From Streblospio benedicti (lineage: Eukaryota; Annelida; Polychaeta; Spionida; Spionidae): 64,000 bases of DNA. The stretch covers positions 11,974,044-12,038,043 of the forward strand of contig CM032669.1 of assembly GCA_019095985.1 (NCBI GenBank). Direction: 5' to 3'. The position numbers and the translations under genes are program-made. Position 1 is the first letter of the stretch, and the number at the start of each line of letters is the position of its first letter. Positions 12,541-26,800 of the stretch are shown in pieces. A model generated the notes under the pieces. That model worked only from the letters and a program-made list of their open reading frames with translations. It did not search any database and had not been told where the DNA came from.

Positions 12541-14592
12541 ACAATATACCCCGAGAAATCTCTTAGAAATTGCCATGCTGTCTTTTTTTACTAAAATATG
12601 CTGTCATCATGTGTGAACATCACGTGAGGCCCACTATCCGCAGGGTTCCGAGAATCATGTATTGTCGCTGATAAATATTTTTGCTACAGCGATAATGGGT
12701 GAATTTACTGGCGCAGTAACAGGCGTCAAATTCACCAACTGCTTCTTATGCTCAATAATCCTTTAAACTGTGTTTTTTCTGCATATAGAAATTTTCACAA
12801 ACTTTATCTGAACACCCGTGCCAAATACTTATGCAATATTGCATAAAATCAAGTAACCCATACTCTACCACCGATCTCATTGGCTTGACAGAAAAATACA
12901 CGCCCAAGAATAAACCGATTTGACAGTTTTAGGTTCAAAACAATAACTTTTCTGGAGCCTCAGTAAATAGTCATTTCTTTTCAAAGATTTACACGTGTGT
13001 TCAGAATCGTATTGGCAATCTTATTTTCAGCAAATGGTTACGAAATTATGGTCTGTTTTCTCTAGGATATTTTCTAAACATTGACCTGGTCCGGCTACTG
13101 ACTGCCGAAAGCTGGCATTTTAAAAGTAGTGATTTTGGCTCTTCCAGCCATCGTAAAATAATATTATTGCTCCTGGCTATCAAAAAACGCATGAGCAGAA
13201 TAAAAAAATAAATGGCAAAAAAAAGTTGTAAAAGTGAACCCCGAATTCCAAAAAACCCTATAGGGTAAACCTCGTTCATATACATAAAACCGGTCTACTT
13301 TACTGGCCAAGTTTAAAAGAATAGAATTAACAACCGGCCAAAAAGACATTTTGCAGTGCAAACATCGCATTAACAATTTACCTCATAATTTACAATTTCG
13401 GACAAATGACTATGTTCATCCTTCGATTTTGGGCATTTTGCCAATTAAAGTGTGTTTTCCAAAGGGCCATTATTGGTCAATTTTCAGCATTCTCTGCAAT
13501 AGCTTTGCTAATGCTTGTGAGAAAGCATTTAAACTTAGTACAATGCTTACATGCCTACTGAACATGGACTGTGTTGTGATTTTATGGAAGCATTACAGTT
13601 AATACCTTGATCATTACCTTTCCATTCTAATAATTAAAAATCTTTTCAAAGCCCATTGACGCAGTTGCCTTTGTGACAAAGTGACACTAGACTAGGAGAC
13701 AGTGGAGAACTGAGGCCTAGTGCCTATAAGTCAGCCTTAAAAATAATTATTACACATTTTTCTTCCCAATTCTATAACATACACAGTGAAGTACATGTAC
13801 TTCAGACATTGGAATGGGAATTCTTACAAATTACAATTTTTTTCTGATTGAATTCAGCGAGAAGTAGTTAGAGGTCTAGCTTCTACTTATACTATAAAAT
13901 AAACACAAACACAGAAAAGAAACCATGGAAGAAGTGAAAATATAAAAATTAAGTGTATTACCACTACCTTTAGGCATCAACGTTTCACATTTGAGTCCTA
14001 CAACAAGATCTGCTACTAAAACTCATTATCTCATAGTGAAATTTGAACATTAAGTCTTAGCTGCGTTCTATTAGGATCAAATACATTTCACCCACCATCC
14101 CTTTTCACACACATTAATTTTAAAACTTTGACACCAAGCAATACATCTGTGGCTCACAAGTCACCTTAAGTCACCATCTCAAGGTCACCATATGAAGTGA
14201 ATTCAAGTAATACATTGCTGGGGGTTTTCTGTCCAAAAAATGTTTTGAATGATTCACTTAACTGTTGAGTGGCTCACTTATATGTGGCAATGCTCAACAT
14301 CAGCACACAGAGTAGTAATATTTGTGCTTCATCTTAATCAAGTTAAACTTGTACGGTTGTGTAGTAAGAGTATGGCAGGGATATAGGGGTTTAAACCCTC
14401 GCCTTCTGTACCTGAGAGCACACAGAATTTAGAATCTTTAAGGCGAATGTGCATGGCCAGATATTTTTCAGCTCACAACTGTTTCCTTATTTTGCAAATA
14501 ATTCTGTACAAGCATAACATTTGTTCAAGTGGATTTTATGTCAAACATTCAGCTCATGTTTTACGTACGTATTTCCAAATTTATCTTTAATG
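12541..14592. other. 3' flank of the mosaic gene; nothing else seen
   Basis: AT-rich, short frames only. ATTAAA on the minus strand directly after the stop at 14593 is a possible poly(A) signal. Confidence 0.5.
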
Positions 14593-14812
14593 TTACATAG
14601 CCAGACAAACATACCTCCCTGTTAATACAAAAAGTGCTGTTGCGCAGTAGCACATACACTCAGATATTCCATGGACTAAATATTCAATATTTATCCCTGA
14701 CCTGTATAGTCATCTGGACAGACACAAGACTGGACCCCGTCAGACGAGTTCAACACACAGGTGCCATGATTCTTGCAATCGTTCTTCTCAGCCTCACAGA
14801 GATCTACTGGAT
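14593..14812 (-). CDS. EGF module and C-terminus (exons 14702-14812, 14593-14618)
   Basis: The 111-nt exon encodes DLCEAEKNDCKNHGTC, then QSCVCPDDYTG. The short last exon adds RYVCLAM and a TAA at 14593-14595. Six Cys in EGF spacing (C-x(6)-C-x(5)-C-x(10)-C-x-C-x(8)-C) are complete only when the two exons are joined, which strongly supports the join. The protein ends four residues after the last EGF Cys (LAM-stop), with no membrane anchor. Confidence 0.8.
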
Positions 14813-17800
14813 CTGCAAAACAATTATCAAATACCCTAAACTCCCAAGGAGAGGTCCATGACCACTTAAAGGCCCATCACTAAAATTGCATCATATTAAA
14901 TATCAGGACTATTAGAATGGCAGCGTAAATATGCGTTTACATAAAAAGTCCATGCTCTAAAAATCAGCAAAGTTCAAACCTAAAACCATACATTTCATGT
15001 GAGCATTTAAGATAGTCACAAATTAATGAAAATATTACAGTGTAACATGTTGCATTTTGTCAGTTGATCGTGGTGCGGGTCCACTATATACTCACTTTTA
15101 ATATTCCCGCTACAATATAAATACAGATTGAAAAATAATAATAAGGTTGTGAATTGATTAAAAGTGCATTTGTCACATCTTTCAAAATGTTCTGCTTTTG
15201 GATACGTATATTGGTAATTAAAACAGCTGACGATGAACAAAACATCTAGTTTTCATAATGGTTGTTGCATTCACCTTGTTTGAAGAGGTAGTTGGGTGGT
15301 TTTGAGGAGTAGCTCGGTGAATCGTAGAGTGTGAGTTGGGCCAACGCTGCATCCACAGGAAAGGCTCTCTCTGGCAATAACATAGCACCAATTCAAATAT
15401 AATATGGTGTCATACATGTATGGTATAATGTAGGATAGATATTGCAATCAAATAGAACAGGGTTTGACTTTAAACCAAAGAGATGGATGAGTACTTTTTA
15501 ATATCTTCTATTATCGTCCATTGTTTTCTAGCAATCATAGGATATGAATTCTCAATTAGAGGTATCAATATAAAATACACTTTTTCCTTTAACTACAGGC
15601 CCGTGCTGAGTGGGGGTTGAGCCGAAATCCCTTGAGTGTGCGATATTTTCTTCCAATACCGATAGCCCGTGAGCAGAAAAAACAAACCCACCTTACAGAA
15701 AGCTGAGCACAGGCCTGAACTTATTGATATGTACAGTACTGACTGTGTCAGAAGGACAGAAGCGAAAAATAAAGAATAACCTTACCATTGTCTACATTTC
15801 TTTACGATTTGTTCTCATTGTGATCACTGTTACAAAGGAAAAAAAACTTCTGTTGCTTCAGCAATTGAGGGATTTTCTTCTTGTTTTGCCTGAAGTTCCC
15901 CACTTTGAAAAGATTTTTTTAAATGTCATGACCATAGCCATTTTGAAAGATGTCAGTGGCCGCGGACACGATTTTACATGGAAAAGTGCATATTTTTTAT
16001 GAAAATGAAACTATCTGAATCCCGTAATAAACCTACAGCTCGGACGTAATGATTTGTCAGACCTCAAAAAATGTAATTTTACTGGTTTTCCCCATATGTT
16101 CACATCTCCGCAATGTTCGCACCTTTTTAACCAATCAGTACTATTGGTGTGCCAGAAATGTCACAAGAATGACTGAAAAAAACCAAATATTCACAAGCAA
16201 AAAAGTATCCAAGATGGACGGCAATGTGTTAGGTTTTTTCTGTTAATTTACTTAATCGTAAGTGTAATAGTTTCTGCAATTGAGCAGTTCTAACAAAACA
16301 GTGATGCCCATAACTTCATTACAAAATGTTGATTCATTACGCTGTATAGCGCTGATTCCTCTAATTTCATTACGTTTCTGTCTCTTTCTGACAGAGTCAG
16401 ACCTGGAAAAAACAAATGTGCCAATGAGTCTAAAAGGCCCCGGACTTACTGCTGTCAGCGAAGACCTCAACCTCACAGAAGGAGAAGGTGGAAGCGGAGG
16501 TGCTGATCAGATACACCCAACGGCCCGCCTTGTTACATTCCACAGTCAGCTGAGATCCAAACGCACCCTGAAACCTGTCACAACCACCCACAATGAACGT
16601 CAAAAAGGGTGAATGTGAAAGATCAGAGTCCTGGGGCTCTAGGAGCCCAGTTTCGGACAGTGTTTTCAATGTATCACTGGTCTAAGATGCTTTTGGTTAT
16701 CAATGCAGATATGGACTATTTTATTTCCCTGGAGCTAAAAACATGAGTGTTATGATTGCGAATCTGGGTCAAACTGAAGTGGTGGTAGAGGTAGGTGGCC
16801 TGCAATTATGGAATTAAGGAATAGTACAAGGCCTACCAGAATGGAAAATGGAGGTAACTGTTTTTAAAACCCAAGGACAGGTCTAAAATTGTTCCATTTC
16901 AGATGATATACATAGGCTCAACCTTTAAATTCTTAAAGTCATTGAAGCAGAAATGTGTATCTCGTAGCGTTTTCAAATGCCACAAATTTGCTGCATAATC
17001 ACAACCGCCTGCGATATCACTAACAAACAAAGTGGAACATGATAACTGTATAAATGTGTGCTTCTATTCTTTGAAACAATTTTTCTCATTTGCTTCTCTT
17101 TGACCAACGATTCAATATTATGAGGATCTTATATTGAAAATACGTGTTTTGTACCTGAAGCAAGCGTATGATTCTATCAGCTTGAAGGAAGTGACACTCG
17201 CGAGCTGCTTTGTTACACTGAATGTGATTTCACGATTCACATCATCTAAAATCATAATAATTGGTGAAAAGATATCTATACAAAGAAATGGAGAATGGAA
17301 ATATCACCTTAAATAAAATTATTTTACCATTTTAGACACTGAAAACCATCCAAAATAAAATGACTTGTAGGTGAAACTGATCTTCACACCATTGACAATA
17401 ATTTGTCTGACAATTCAAACTATTTTTAAGTTACGTAGAACCTTGATATGAATTTAAAATTGTGCTCAATAAAATCTGGTTGGTTCACTGCTCTGCTCAA
17501 CAAAATATGTCATTCTGTATTTAAGTCGTTCCTGTTTTATGAAGGTTAGAGGCAAGTACTTGACTTACATGGGTCTTGACACCTGTGGAATATGTAGCGT
17601 CTCCTTCCAGTGGCCATTTTGGACGGAAAACCACCCATGAACAGCTCACATCTAGTATAGCAACAAAAGCCACTTAATCACCATTCACCTCCAGAGTTTG
17701 AATATAATGAAACAGAAACAGCATTGCCACTTGGACATTTTATCACTTAAATGCCTCATTGTAAATAAAAGTCTTTCGCTTATCGCTTTGTAATTAAAAA

Positions 17801-20800
17801 TGTACATATCTTCATGCAAAGGATTAATTAAAAAAATCCTATAAATCATTTTATAACATATGTACATGTCACAGCACTATGGCAAGAACATGTACAACAC
17901 ACTTGGAACACACAGCAATTGAATCGTTGGATAATTCAAGCTAAAGTGGTACCAATCTGGTTTGTTAATGAATAAATCAAGGAAATAAGTATTTCTCTTC
18001 CTGTTAAATTACATCTGAAACCACTCTGAAGCGTCAAAATGCAAGTAACTCTACTTTTGTTTTAAAGTTGCAGTGTCCACCTGTATCACTGACTAGTCAA
18101 CATGTGCGCTATATGTATCACCATAGTAGAGCAATCGTTAAAGTACATGTAGCAGTAGCGTATAAACTATATTGGAGCTAAAATTGGTACATTATACAAG
18201 TTCTAGACTTACTGTGAGGATTGTAGCTTAGTCAGAATGTTAGACCCCATATCAGGGTTGTGAACATGTGCAATGCAATTTTGAATTAAAACAACATGCT
18301 TATACTATACAACACTCATATTATGATTTTATACATGTTTTTCTAACACACAATCTCATAAACTGTAATATATATGGCATTGTCTCATAATGGGACAAGA
18401 TGAAGCATAAATGTTTTTTGATTGTAGCATAAAAAATCTACTAAATCCTTACAGGTCGTCGCCTGTGACAACATCAAAGCCGACACAGCTGGTGTTTGCG
18501 GCACACAAGGCGCGTGCCTTTTCCACACCACAGTGCCCGGCTGCGACCTCCGCCCTGATCTGACCGTCACCACCCAGGTTCGCGGTCTCAGTCACGGTGC
18601 CACACTCTACAACGACACACAACAGCTACAACACCCGCTTGAAGGCTTAGACGTCGCACCAGTTGGACTAATTGCAATGACTTTTCAATCACAATGCTAT
18701 ATGTACAAACAATATTTTTTTTCCACAACATGGGATCACTGACTGATCATGACTTATGTGGTAGAATAGAATACATAACTTATACACTTGCACTCCTCAA
18801 TTTAAACACGTCTAGTGCAAAGATTCTTGTGAAGAAAATAATGCATGTAAAGATTAAATATGCCTGTTTGGCAACAATAAATGCTGCAAAAAATTCAAAA
18901 TCGTTTCAGCAAATATTTTGCCTATTATTCGCAGGTTACAATAAATTTCGTGCTAGCAAGAGCATAGCTTATTAGCATTATGAATGATGATGCGATTGTT
19001 GCAAATCTTCTTCTATTGGCTGGGCGGCTATTGACATAAACAAAACTAAATAGAACAAGCAAACAATGCTTGCTTTCTAAACATTCCATTTGGTAACGAC
19101 CTAGTTCATAAATTACGTGACTCAGGAACGATATGAGACATTTTAGGAGAGAAGTCATTTTGAAAAAGCATGATAAAAAAAAAATATATATAAAAATTAG
19201 ATATTCATTATATTATAACATTTTACATCATTCTATCTAGACAAACTATTCAATTCAATAATACAAAATAATATTCATAAAAAAAGAAAAAATCGACCTC
19301 TTGTAGCCATTGGCAGGTCCCAGTATTGCTGCCTGCGGTTGTACACAGTGATGAACTCGACAAGCATGTGGTGTGCGAGCTCCACCACCCACACTGGGGG
19401 GGTACCTGCATACTCGGTGATAAACACGCACGATGAAACTCTGAAAGTACAATAAAAATATAGATGCTGAGTTAGAAGGAGTTAAAAGCTAAGAAAAATA
19501 GCGTCAAAATTATATCAAAATGTATTTTTCTTGGACATCAATGCTTTTTTTAATTTTTTATCAATTCCAGATTTGTCAGGCTCATTTAAAAAGTCTGGCT
19601 CTTTAAAATTCAACCTGCCTTTTTGTTTTAAGGTAAATTTTCATAGTATAGCTGAAAGAGGCAAAAAATATGTACAAATTCAATAGCCGTTGCAACCTTC
19701 CGAATTTCTGGTAAAGATTGCTATAGCTGTTAATTACAAATTCGATTTTGTGTTCGTAGGGGTCTACCCAAAAACGAGATTATGGGTGGGTGTTGAGGCT
19801 GAAAAAGCTCAACTTGATTGTGTATTTTTTTTTTTTTTTTTTGGGGTGGGTGGGTGGGCTGACAGCAAATTTATATACTTAAACCTGATTCAACGCCCTT
19901 AATATTTTTGGAAGTTGATCACAAAATTCAACTGATCACACTGCCGAAATGTTCAGCGATGTCTAATGTGTAAATCTTACATTGCCAAATATAAAGAAAA
20001 ACTGAGCATTGATTTTGCTTATGACAAAAAGTCTAGCCTGAGAAATTTCTCTAGCTAAAAGCCATTGTTGAATCCCCAGGTAGATATCGTAATACTGAAC
20101 ATACAAAATTATAAATTGTTTCATTTTTTTTTCATACCACTGCGCCCAGTCATGAAATAATGTTCAAAATATGAAGATTCCAGCATGATGAACACATTCA
20201 AAAGTATGTATGGACAGACCAAATAGCTTTATCCCCTCTCCATACTTTACATAATAAATCATCTGAATCTTTAACACTCCAATGTTTATTCAGTCACTTA
20301 AAGTTTGAGTTGGAGCTCCCACCTTAACATTTTTTATGGAGAACATCACTAGTAGTAGCTATATCTAAATGGAATATTAAAACGCAACTACTAAACATAC
20401 CAGTCTGATCTTGGTGACATTAACTACATGTAGATCTATTGTGACATGTGACACTGACAGTTCAGCATCTTGCCACCTGTCACTTGGGGATGATTGATGA
20501 AGTGTCGAACAAATAGTTACAAATATTCAGCAGTTAGGGGACTGTAATTATATTCTTTGTTTGACAATTTTTTTTTCTGAAAATGTTTCCGTTTCCATAC
20601 AGTAGGAAAAAAAAAAAAAAAAGGTCATGGACTCATATCGGTAAGTCAACATACAAAATTAAAAAAAATGTTGCAGTTTTTTGTTGTTATGGTGGTAAGA
20701 CAAAAAAAAAAAAAAAACAAAACAAAAAAAAAAAAAAAACAACAAAAAACCCCCACCTATCTTTCATCTGTGACAAGTACGATTGGAAATGCATATCGTT

Positions 20801-23800
20801 TTCAGAAAAACACTAATTATTCAAATGTCCACAATTGATCAGTAGTTTCCCAATCCCCTATGTTGTAACCGAAATAAAAAGATATAATTAGATGAGGCAC
20901 CAGAGATTTTTTTTAATAATTTATTACATTATATATTAAGTTAATCAGTACAGCAAGTACATTAAAACAATTGTCACTAACAACCAGGATTATTCGAATT
21001 ATTTTTTAAGTCAGCACAATCACAGTATAATAATTCAGATTCATACAAACAATACATTATACATGTTATACATTATACATGTTATAATGAAACAATTTAT
21101 ACAATCATTAGTTTGTTTCTTTGTTTTATTATTTGTTTTCAATTAATGGACATTTTAACCATTACTTTACAAAAAGCAAGATATATTTACATGTGATAAT
21201 GTATATGAAAAAATATAACACAGTAATTATTATTCTTAACATTTAACAGTGCTCATTGAATATCAAATATCAAAATTGTTTTGGGTGATAAATTATTTGC
21301 TACACGGAAGATTAATAATTTAAGGTTTTCCAAAGAACATATGACAACTTCAACCATGACAGGTGTATTACCATATGCAGAAAATAAGCAACAAAAGCAA
21401 GTACCCGCCATTCGATTGGTCAAAATAACGGTGCTTTCTGTATGAGATTCTCTGCATGGTAGCGTCTATCACATGCGTTTTTAGCCAATTTAAGCCAAGA
21501 ATACCATGTTGACGAGCTGAAATGTTATCGTCTTGTGCACCTTCTGGAATCAGGTTCATATTTTTACTTAAGTTGATATTGGGGATGACCGGGCGATATC
21601 ATCATGAAAAAATGTAAGTTGTTGCTTCATCGGTGTAATATTAATAAAAAAAATGTATGTCAGTTTTATTTTGTATCGGGGGTTATGCTGATTCATCGGC
21701 GCATCTGTCAAACAAACAATATAATGACAGTCCACTTATGCCTTAAAACTAGAACCCATCCAATTATACTGTGCATGACCTATTTCTGTCAACTGCGTTC
21801 TGTGGGCTGAAAGTGGCGCCACCCGCAAGGTCATCATGAAGCGGCTCTGATGCTGGCACTGAGTAGTTGTGAGTGAGGCTGGATGCATGTCCTGGGCCTG
21901 TTTGGGCAGTGAGTTTGCCCAGGGCAACATTTTCCACTACAACACACGGAATATTCACATTCTAACGTTGCTATTACAAATTTCATGTATTAAAATAAAA
22001 CAGATTGCTTTTTCAAAGAATTTATTGGATACCAATAGAAACCAAAGTTAACCATTTTTTTTTTTTTTTTTTTTGGCGAGACTTTTGTTGTTATCGCAAC
22101 AACTTCATCGGGCCGAGTGCAAAATCTCACAGGGTCACATGACCACCATGGTGGCGGCAGTCATGTGACAGCAGTGTCGAGTACACGGGGGCAGTCATAG
22201 CCGTGTCACAGTTCAGCTCAGGTCGGCGCGTGCGGATTTCAATGGCCTCCCTCACTTTCCTGCGAACTCCTCTTCCTCCCTTGCCACAACCTTAAAATCC
22301 TTATCACTAATTGTGTGTCCTGTGTCTCTCATGTGTTCCCCGATGGCGGTTGGGGTCCGTTTGGGGTTCAAGTGTTCCTTGATGCGTGTTGCCAAGGTCC
22401 TACCAGTTTCTCCTACATAGGAGTACTGGCACTGGGGGCACTGAACCTGGTAGATTACCCCACACTTGGAGCCATCCGGTGACTTATCCTTCGGAGACGG
22501 TAACTGAGCTTTGATGGTATTGAATGGCTTGTGGTATGTGCTCACTCCGTGCTGTCTAAAAATGTGGGTCAGTTTTTCAGACAGACCTCTTAGGTATGGC
22601 AAACAAACCGGAAAACTGGCCTTCGCCCCACTGGTGGTGTCCTCTGGCTTCTCCTTGGACTTGGGCTTAGGTAATTTAAAAATCCACGGTTTGTAACCAT
22701 TGTCTTTGAGCACTGCTTTCACATGTTCAGTTTCTTTGGCTCGGTCTTCAGGAGTGGTGACTAAGTTGTTGGCGCGATTGAACAAGGTGCGGACCACTGA
22801 ACATTTGTGTTCCAGATGATGGTTGGATTTAAAGTTCAAATATTGATCCGTGTGGGTCGCCTTACGGTACACTTCCACAGTTGTTGATGCATCCTCACTA
22901 ATCTTTATGCATGTGTCCAAGAATGGTAATTTGAAATCAACATCGGGTTCAGTGGTGAATTTGATGTTCTGGTCTATGCTGTTGATATGTGTGGTAAATT
23001 CCGAGATGAAATATTCATGGATGAGAACAAAAGTGTCATCAACATACCTATACCATAGGTGTGGTGGATTGGGTGCTGTTCTCAGGGCCTGAGACTCAAA
23101 ATCTTCCATATAAAGATTCGCCACTATTGGTGACACTGGGGAACCCATTGCCGCTCCATGAGTTTGTTTGAAAAACTGTCCATCATACACAAAATAAGTA
23201 GTATTCAGACAAAACTCCAAAAGTTGTAATATCTGCGTGGTCTTCAGTTCGGTCCTCTTATGAAGCGTGTCATCTTGTTCCAACCTCCTTTTAATGCAGT
23301 CAACAGCACTGTCAACTGGGATACTGGTAAAGAGGGCGGACACGTCATACGATATCAGTTTCTGGCCGGGCGGTACCTCTAAATCCTTGATTTTTTTAAC
23401 AAAATCAGCACTGTTCTTGATGTGATGGGGAGACTGGCCGACCAAGGGGGATAAGATGTCTGCGACCAGCCTCGCTACCTTGTAGGATACACTCCCTATG
23501 CTCGAAACGATAGGTCTCAGAGGGTGGTCCTTCTTGGGTAGCCCGTACAATTTGGGAACCTCACACGATCTGGGATATATTCTCCTTTTCAACGCCTCCG
23601 AGATTTGGCCTTCTCTGCTCCACTGTCGTAAGGTTTTCACCAACTGGTCCTGGTATTTGGGGTTGGGTCACAATTGAGCTTTTGGTAAGTTTTGGTGTCA
23701 CTAAGTAAGGTCAAAATTTTTTTTGTTGTATTCCGATCCATCCACCACCGTGGCTCTACCCTTATCCGCACCCAGAATGATGATCTCCTTATTCTTTTTT

Positions 23801-26800
23801 TCAACTCTTCAAGTGACCCTCTGAGATTTTGCACTCGATGAAGTTGTTGCGATAACAATGAAAGTCTCGCCAAAAAATGGTTAACTTTGGTTTCTATTGG
23901 TATCCAATAAATTCTTTGAATCATGAATAAAGAAACCCAGGATGAATCAAACATACATTCAGATTGCTTTTCGTTAATGTCTCATCACATTCTATAGTTA
24001 ATTGAAAAGGGCAGACAATTCAAGAAACTTCATATGCCTTTCAGGGGTCTGGCTCATATCAAATATCTGACGCTTTAAAATTCGACCTTCCCTTTTGTTA
24101 TTTTCGTCTACTGAAAAATGCCCAATGTTTAAAATGTTAAAAATTGTATTTTGTGATGATACAATTTAGTTTTTCATTTGTTGAAAAGTTTTTCATATAA
24201 TATCACAGCTTATAATGGATATTTTAAATGCACGGAACATAATAAATCCATTCCATGTACATCATACAGATCTCATACTTACTGGGTGCCATCACAATGA
24301 CCTCTGTGAGTGTCAGAGGTCCGTCTCTTCCATGGCGCCACACAGTCACATGGCGCCCGGCGCCGAGATGCTCGCAGTTCACCGTGGCACCAGTGTGCTT
24401 TACCACCACGCGCCCACACAGCGTAGCCTCAAGTGGTGCGGCGCGCTCAGAGTCAATGCTGTTGCTCAGGTGAATGGACAGCGCGACAGACCCTGAGGCT
24501 GCAAGGACGAAGGCCACTTATTGGTGAGAGTCAATGGTGCTTACTGAAGATAAAGCTTTAATGAGCTCAAATGTATCAAGGTATGTTGCTTTTAAGCTCA
24601 TAAAAGATATGAAAACAAGTTTGAAAGAAAATAGAAATACTTCAGCAGAATACACAAAAATAAGAAAAGTTATTCCCACAAATTGGTTAAATATCTTCAT
24701 TGGAAACGCGATTTTAGATACTCCAAATGTTCTTATTAATAACAAACATTTGTGTATAAATAGCAGTAAAATACAACTAAATGGCGAGGAAATCAATTTC
24801 CTAACATTAAAACATAAAAATATTTATCAAGCATTCCTATATCCAACTAAAGTACCAAATTGCGTAGAAAAATGGAATCTTTTTTTAAACTCTCAATTAT
24901 CATGGAAAGAAATGTTTATGAATTTGATGGAAACAAAATTTATATGCAATAAAAAAGTTTTCAATATTCAGTTTAAATTATACATAGAGCTATATTTTGT
25001 GAAACCCGTCTAAAACATATGAATGTGTCGAATGGACTGTGTACATTATGTAACTTGAACAATAAAAATATTGTTCATATAATTTTTAAATGCCCCAAAA
25101 TATGTATAATATGGAAGAAGATAAAAGAATTGATTTTTTAAACTATTTAAAGTGCATGTTCAAATTAATGAGAAAACGGTACATGTACTGTTTGGGTATC
25201 AATCTAATTGTAAATATATAATGGTAATTGTAAACTGGATTTTGTTTGGTTACAATTTGTTTTTATGGAAAAAAAAGGAATAATATCAAATATGGCAAAG
25301 ATCTTTGTAAGCCTGTAGATATAATTTTTTATGAATTTATACAGAATTGTAAATTTGAAATAACAAACTTTAAAAATAAGGCCATTGGTAAAATTACTAT
25401 AAATCTTATAAAATATGTATTGGATAATGAAAAAAATTAATACTATATTTTTATACTCTTTGAATACTACTACTATTGTATGTGTAATGTATTTTATTTG
25501 TAAACTACTCTTATATTTATTTATGAAATGAATAGCTTTTTTAATTATTTTTTTACTAAATAAAGGAAGTGAGTACAATTAAAAAACACACACAAAAAAG
25601 ATAGGTTTCTGATTTACCCAAACCAGTAAGGGTCGGGGGTCAATTAAACACCCATTGTGGTAAAATTGAGCTTATTTTAGGCAATTTTCTACGCTGTAAT
25701 AGCAGCGCCATTTTAATACCTCAAGCAATATACAGTTAAGTACTGTTGATTGAAAAATTATGAAAACAACTACATGTATTCTCAATAATTTCAAATTTTA
25801 GTACCAATTGTATTTACATGTAGTCTATGAACATTTCAGTCTGCATTTTATACACAACAGACAATGCACAAAAGTAAGAACTTCACTAGAAAACTGTCCT
25901 GTCTCATGAAACTTTCACAGCTGCATGAAAAGGATTAGACAAGTATACCAACAAAAAGTCTTTCAAATGCATTGAATACTTTCAGATATAGTACCTTATT
26001 TACAGACAGCACAGTAATTGGTCATTTAGCAGTCAGAGACGACCTGCGTTTTTTTTGTCATGGTGACTCAGGCATTAAGTTGACTAATCCGATAGGGCGG
26101 CCCAGATTTCACGTTTTTTGCTCTTTTAAAATCTTACACATAAACTCGAGATTCTTTAGACATCAATAATTGGTGAAAATTAAACTTAAACAACACAAGA
26201 TAATTAAGCAGACATCTTTGAAAATCATATAGCCAACCTACGTTATAGAATTTATAGAATTACTGTGCTGTCTGCCTTATTCACTTAGAGACTGATTTGT
26301 GAAAACTGCAGTCCACTCGAAATTCTAAGGTCCATATTATCACATGGCCTCTATAATTTTCCCCTACAGGACTCTAAAATAAGGTGAGCCACAAAATGGT
26401 TGTTTATGGTATGATGCATATACCTGGTTGCGGCATGATGACTTTGACAATGCCCACGGCTGTGATCTGTCCCAGATCGACCGACCACCAGGGGTCAGCC
26501 ATGGGGCGCGAGTCGGAGGGAACCCACGACGTGGCCAAACTCCGCCCACCCACCGTCCTACACAAACAGGATACCACGTTAGTGTCGTAAATGTATAGGG
26601 CAAATGCAAAGTCATAGATGAGTGATAAGCATGTCTGCTCTACAAAAGTGATGTACTGTACACTCCCTGGGGAGTTGAGAAAGACAAAGACATAGTTTGT
26701 TTTGAATTGTGATAATCACATTCTATTGGTATTTACATATTCAATACAATTGGTCATGTACTGACCAAGCCAAAAATAAGAAAAATGAAGAAGCATATAT

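Larger units (their letters stand above)
22013..23959 (-). mobile_element. Penelope-like element with GIY-YIG endonuclease, in an FTP-gene intron
   Basis: The 463-residue frame at 22252-23643 holds a reverse transcriptase (KLYGLPKKDHPLRPIVSS; palm motif YVDDTFVL) and a C-terminal GIY-YIG domain (GVIYQVQCPQC, YVGETGRTLATRIKEH), the hallmark of Penelope-like elements. The usual N-terminal lead-in (LGADKG region) lies just upstream in about 23640-23830. A 12-bp direct repeat CAGATTGCTTTT at 22001-22012 and 23960-23971 is the probable target duplication. About 110 bp at each end are inverted copies of each other. The RT to GIY-YIG part looks largely whole; the 5' part is shortened. It sits on the same strand as the host gene. 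Confidence 0.85.

Noticed and set aside
21368-21559. 63-codon minus frame in an FTP-gene intron
   Set aside because: No domain and no acceptor/donor pair that fits the phases of neighbouring exons.
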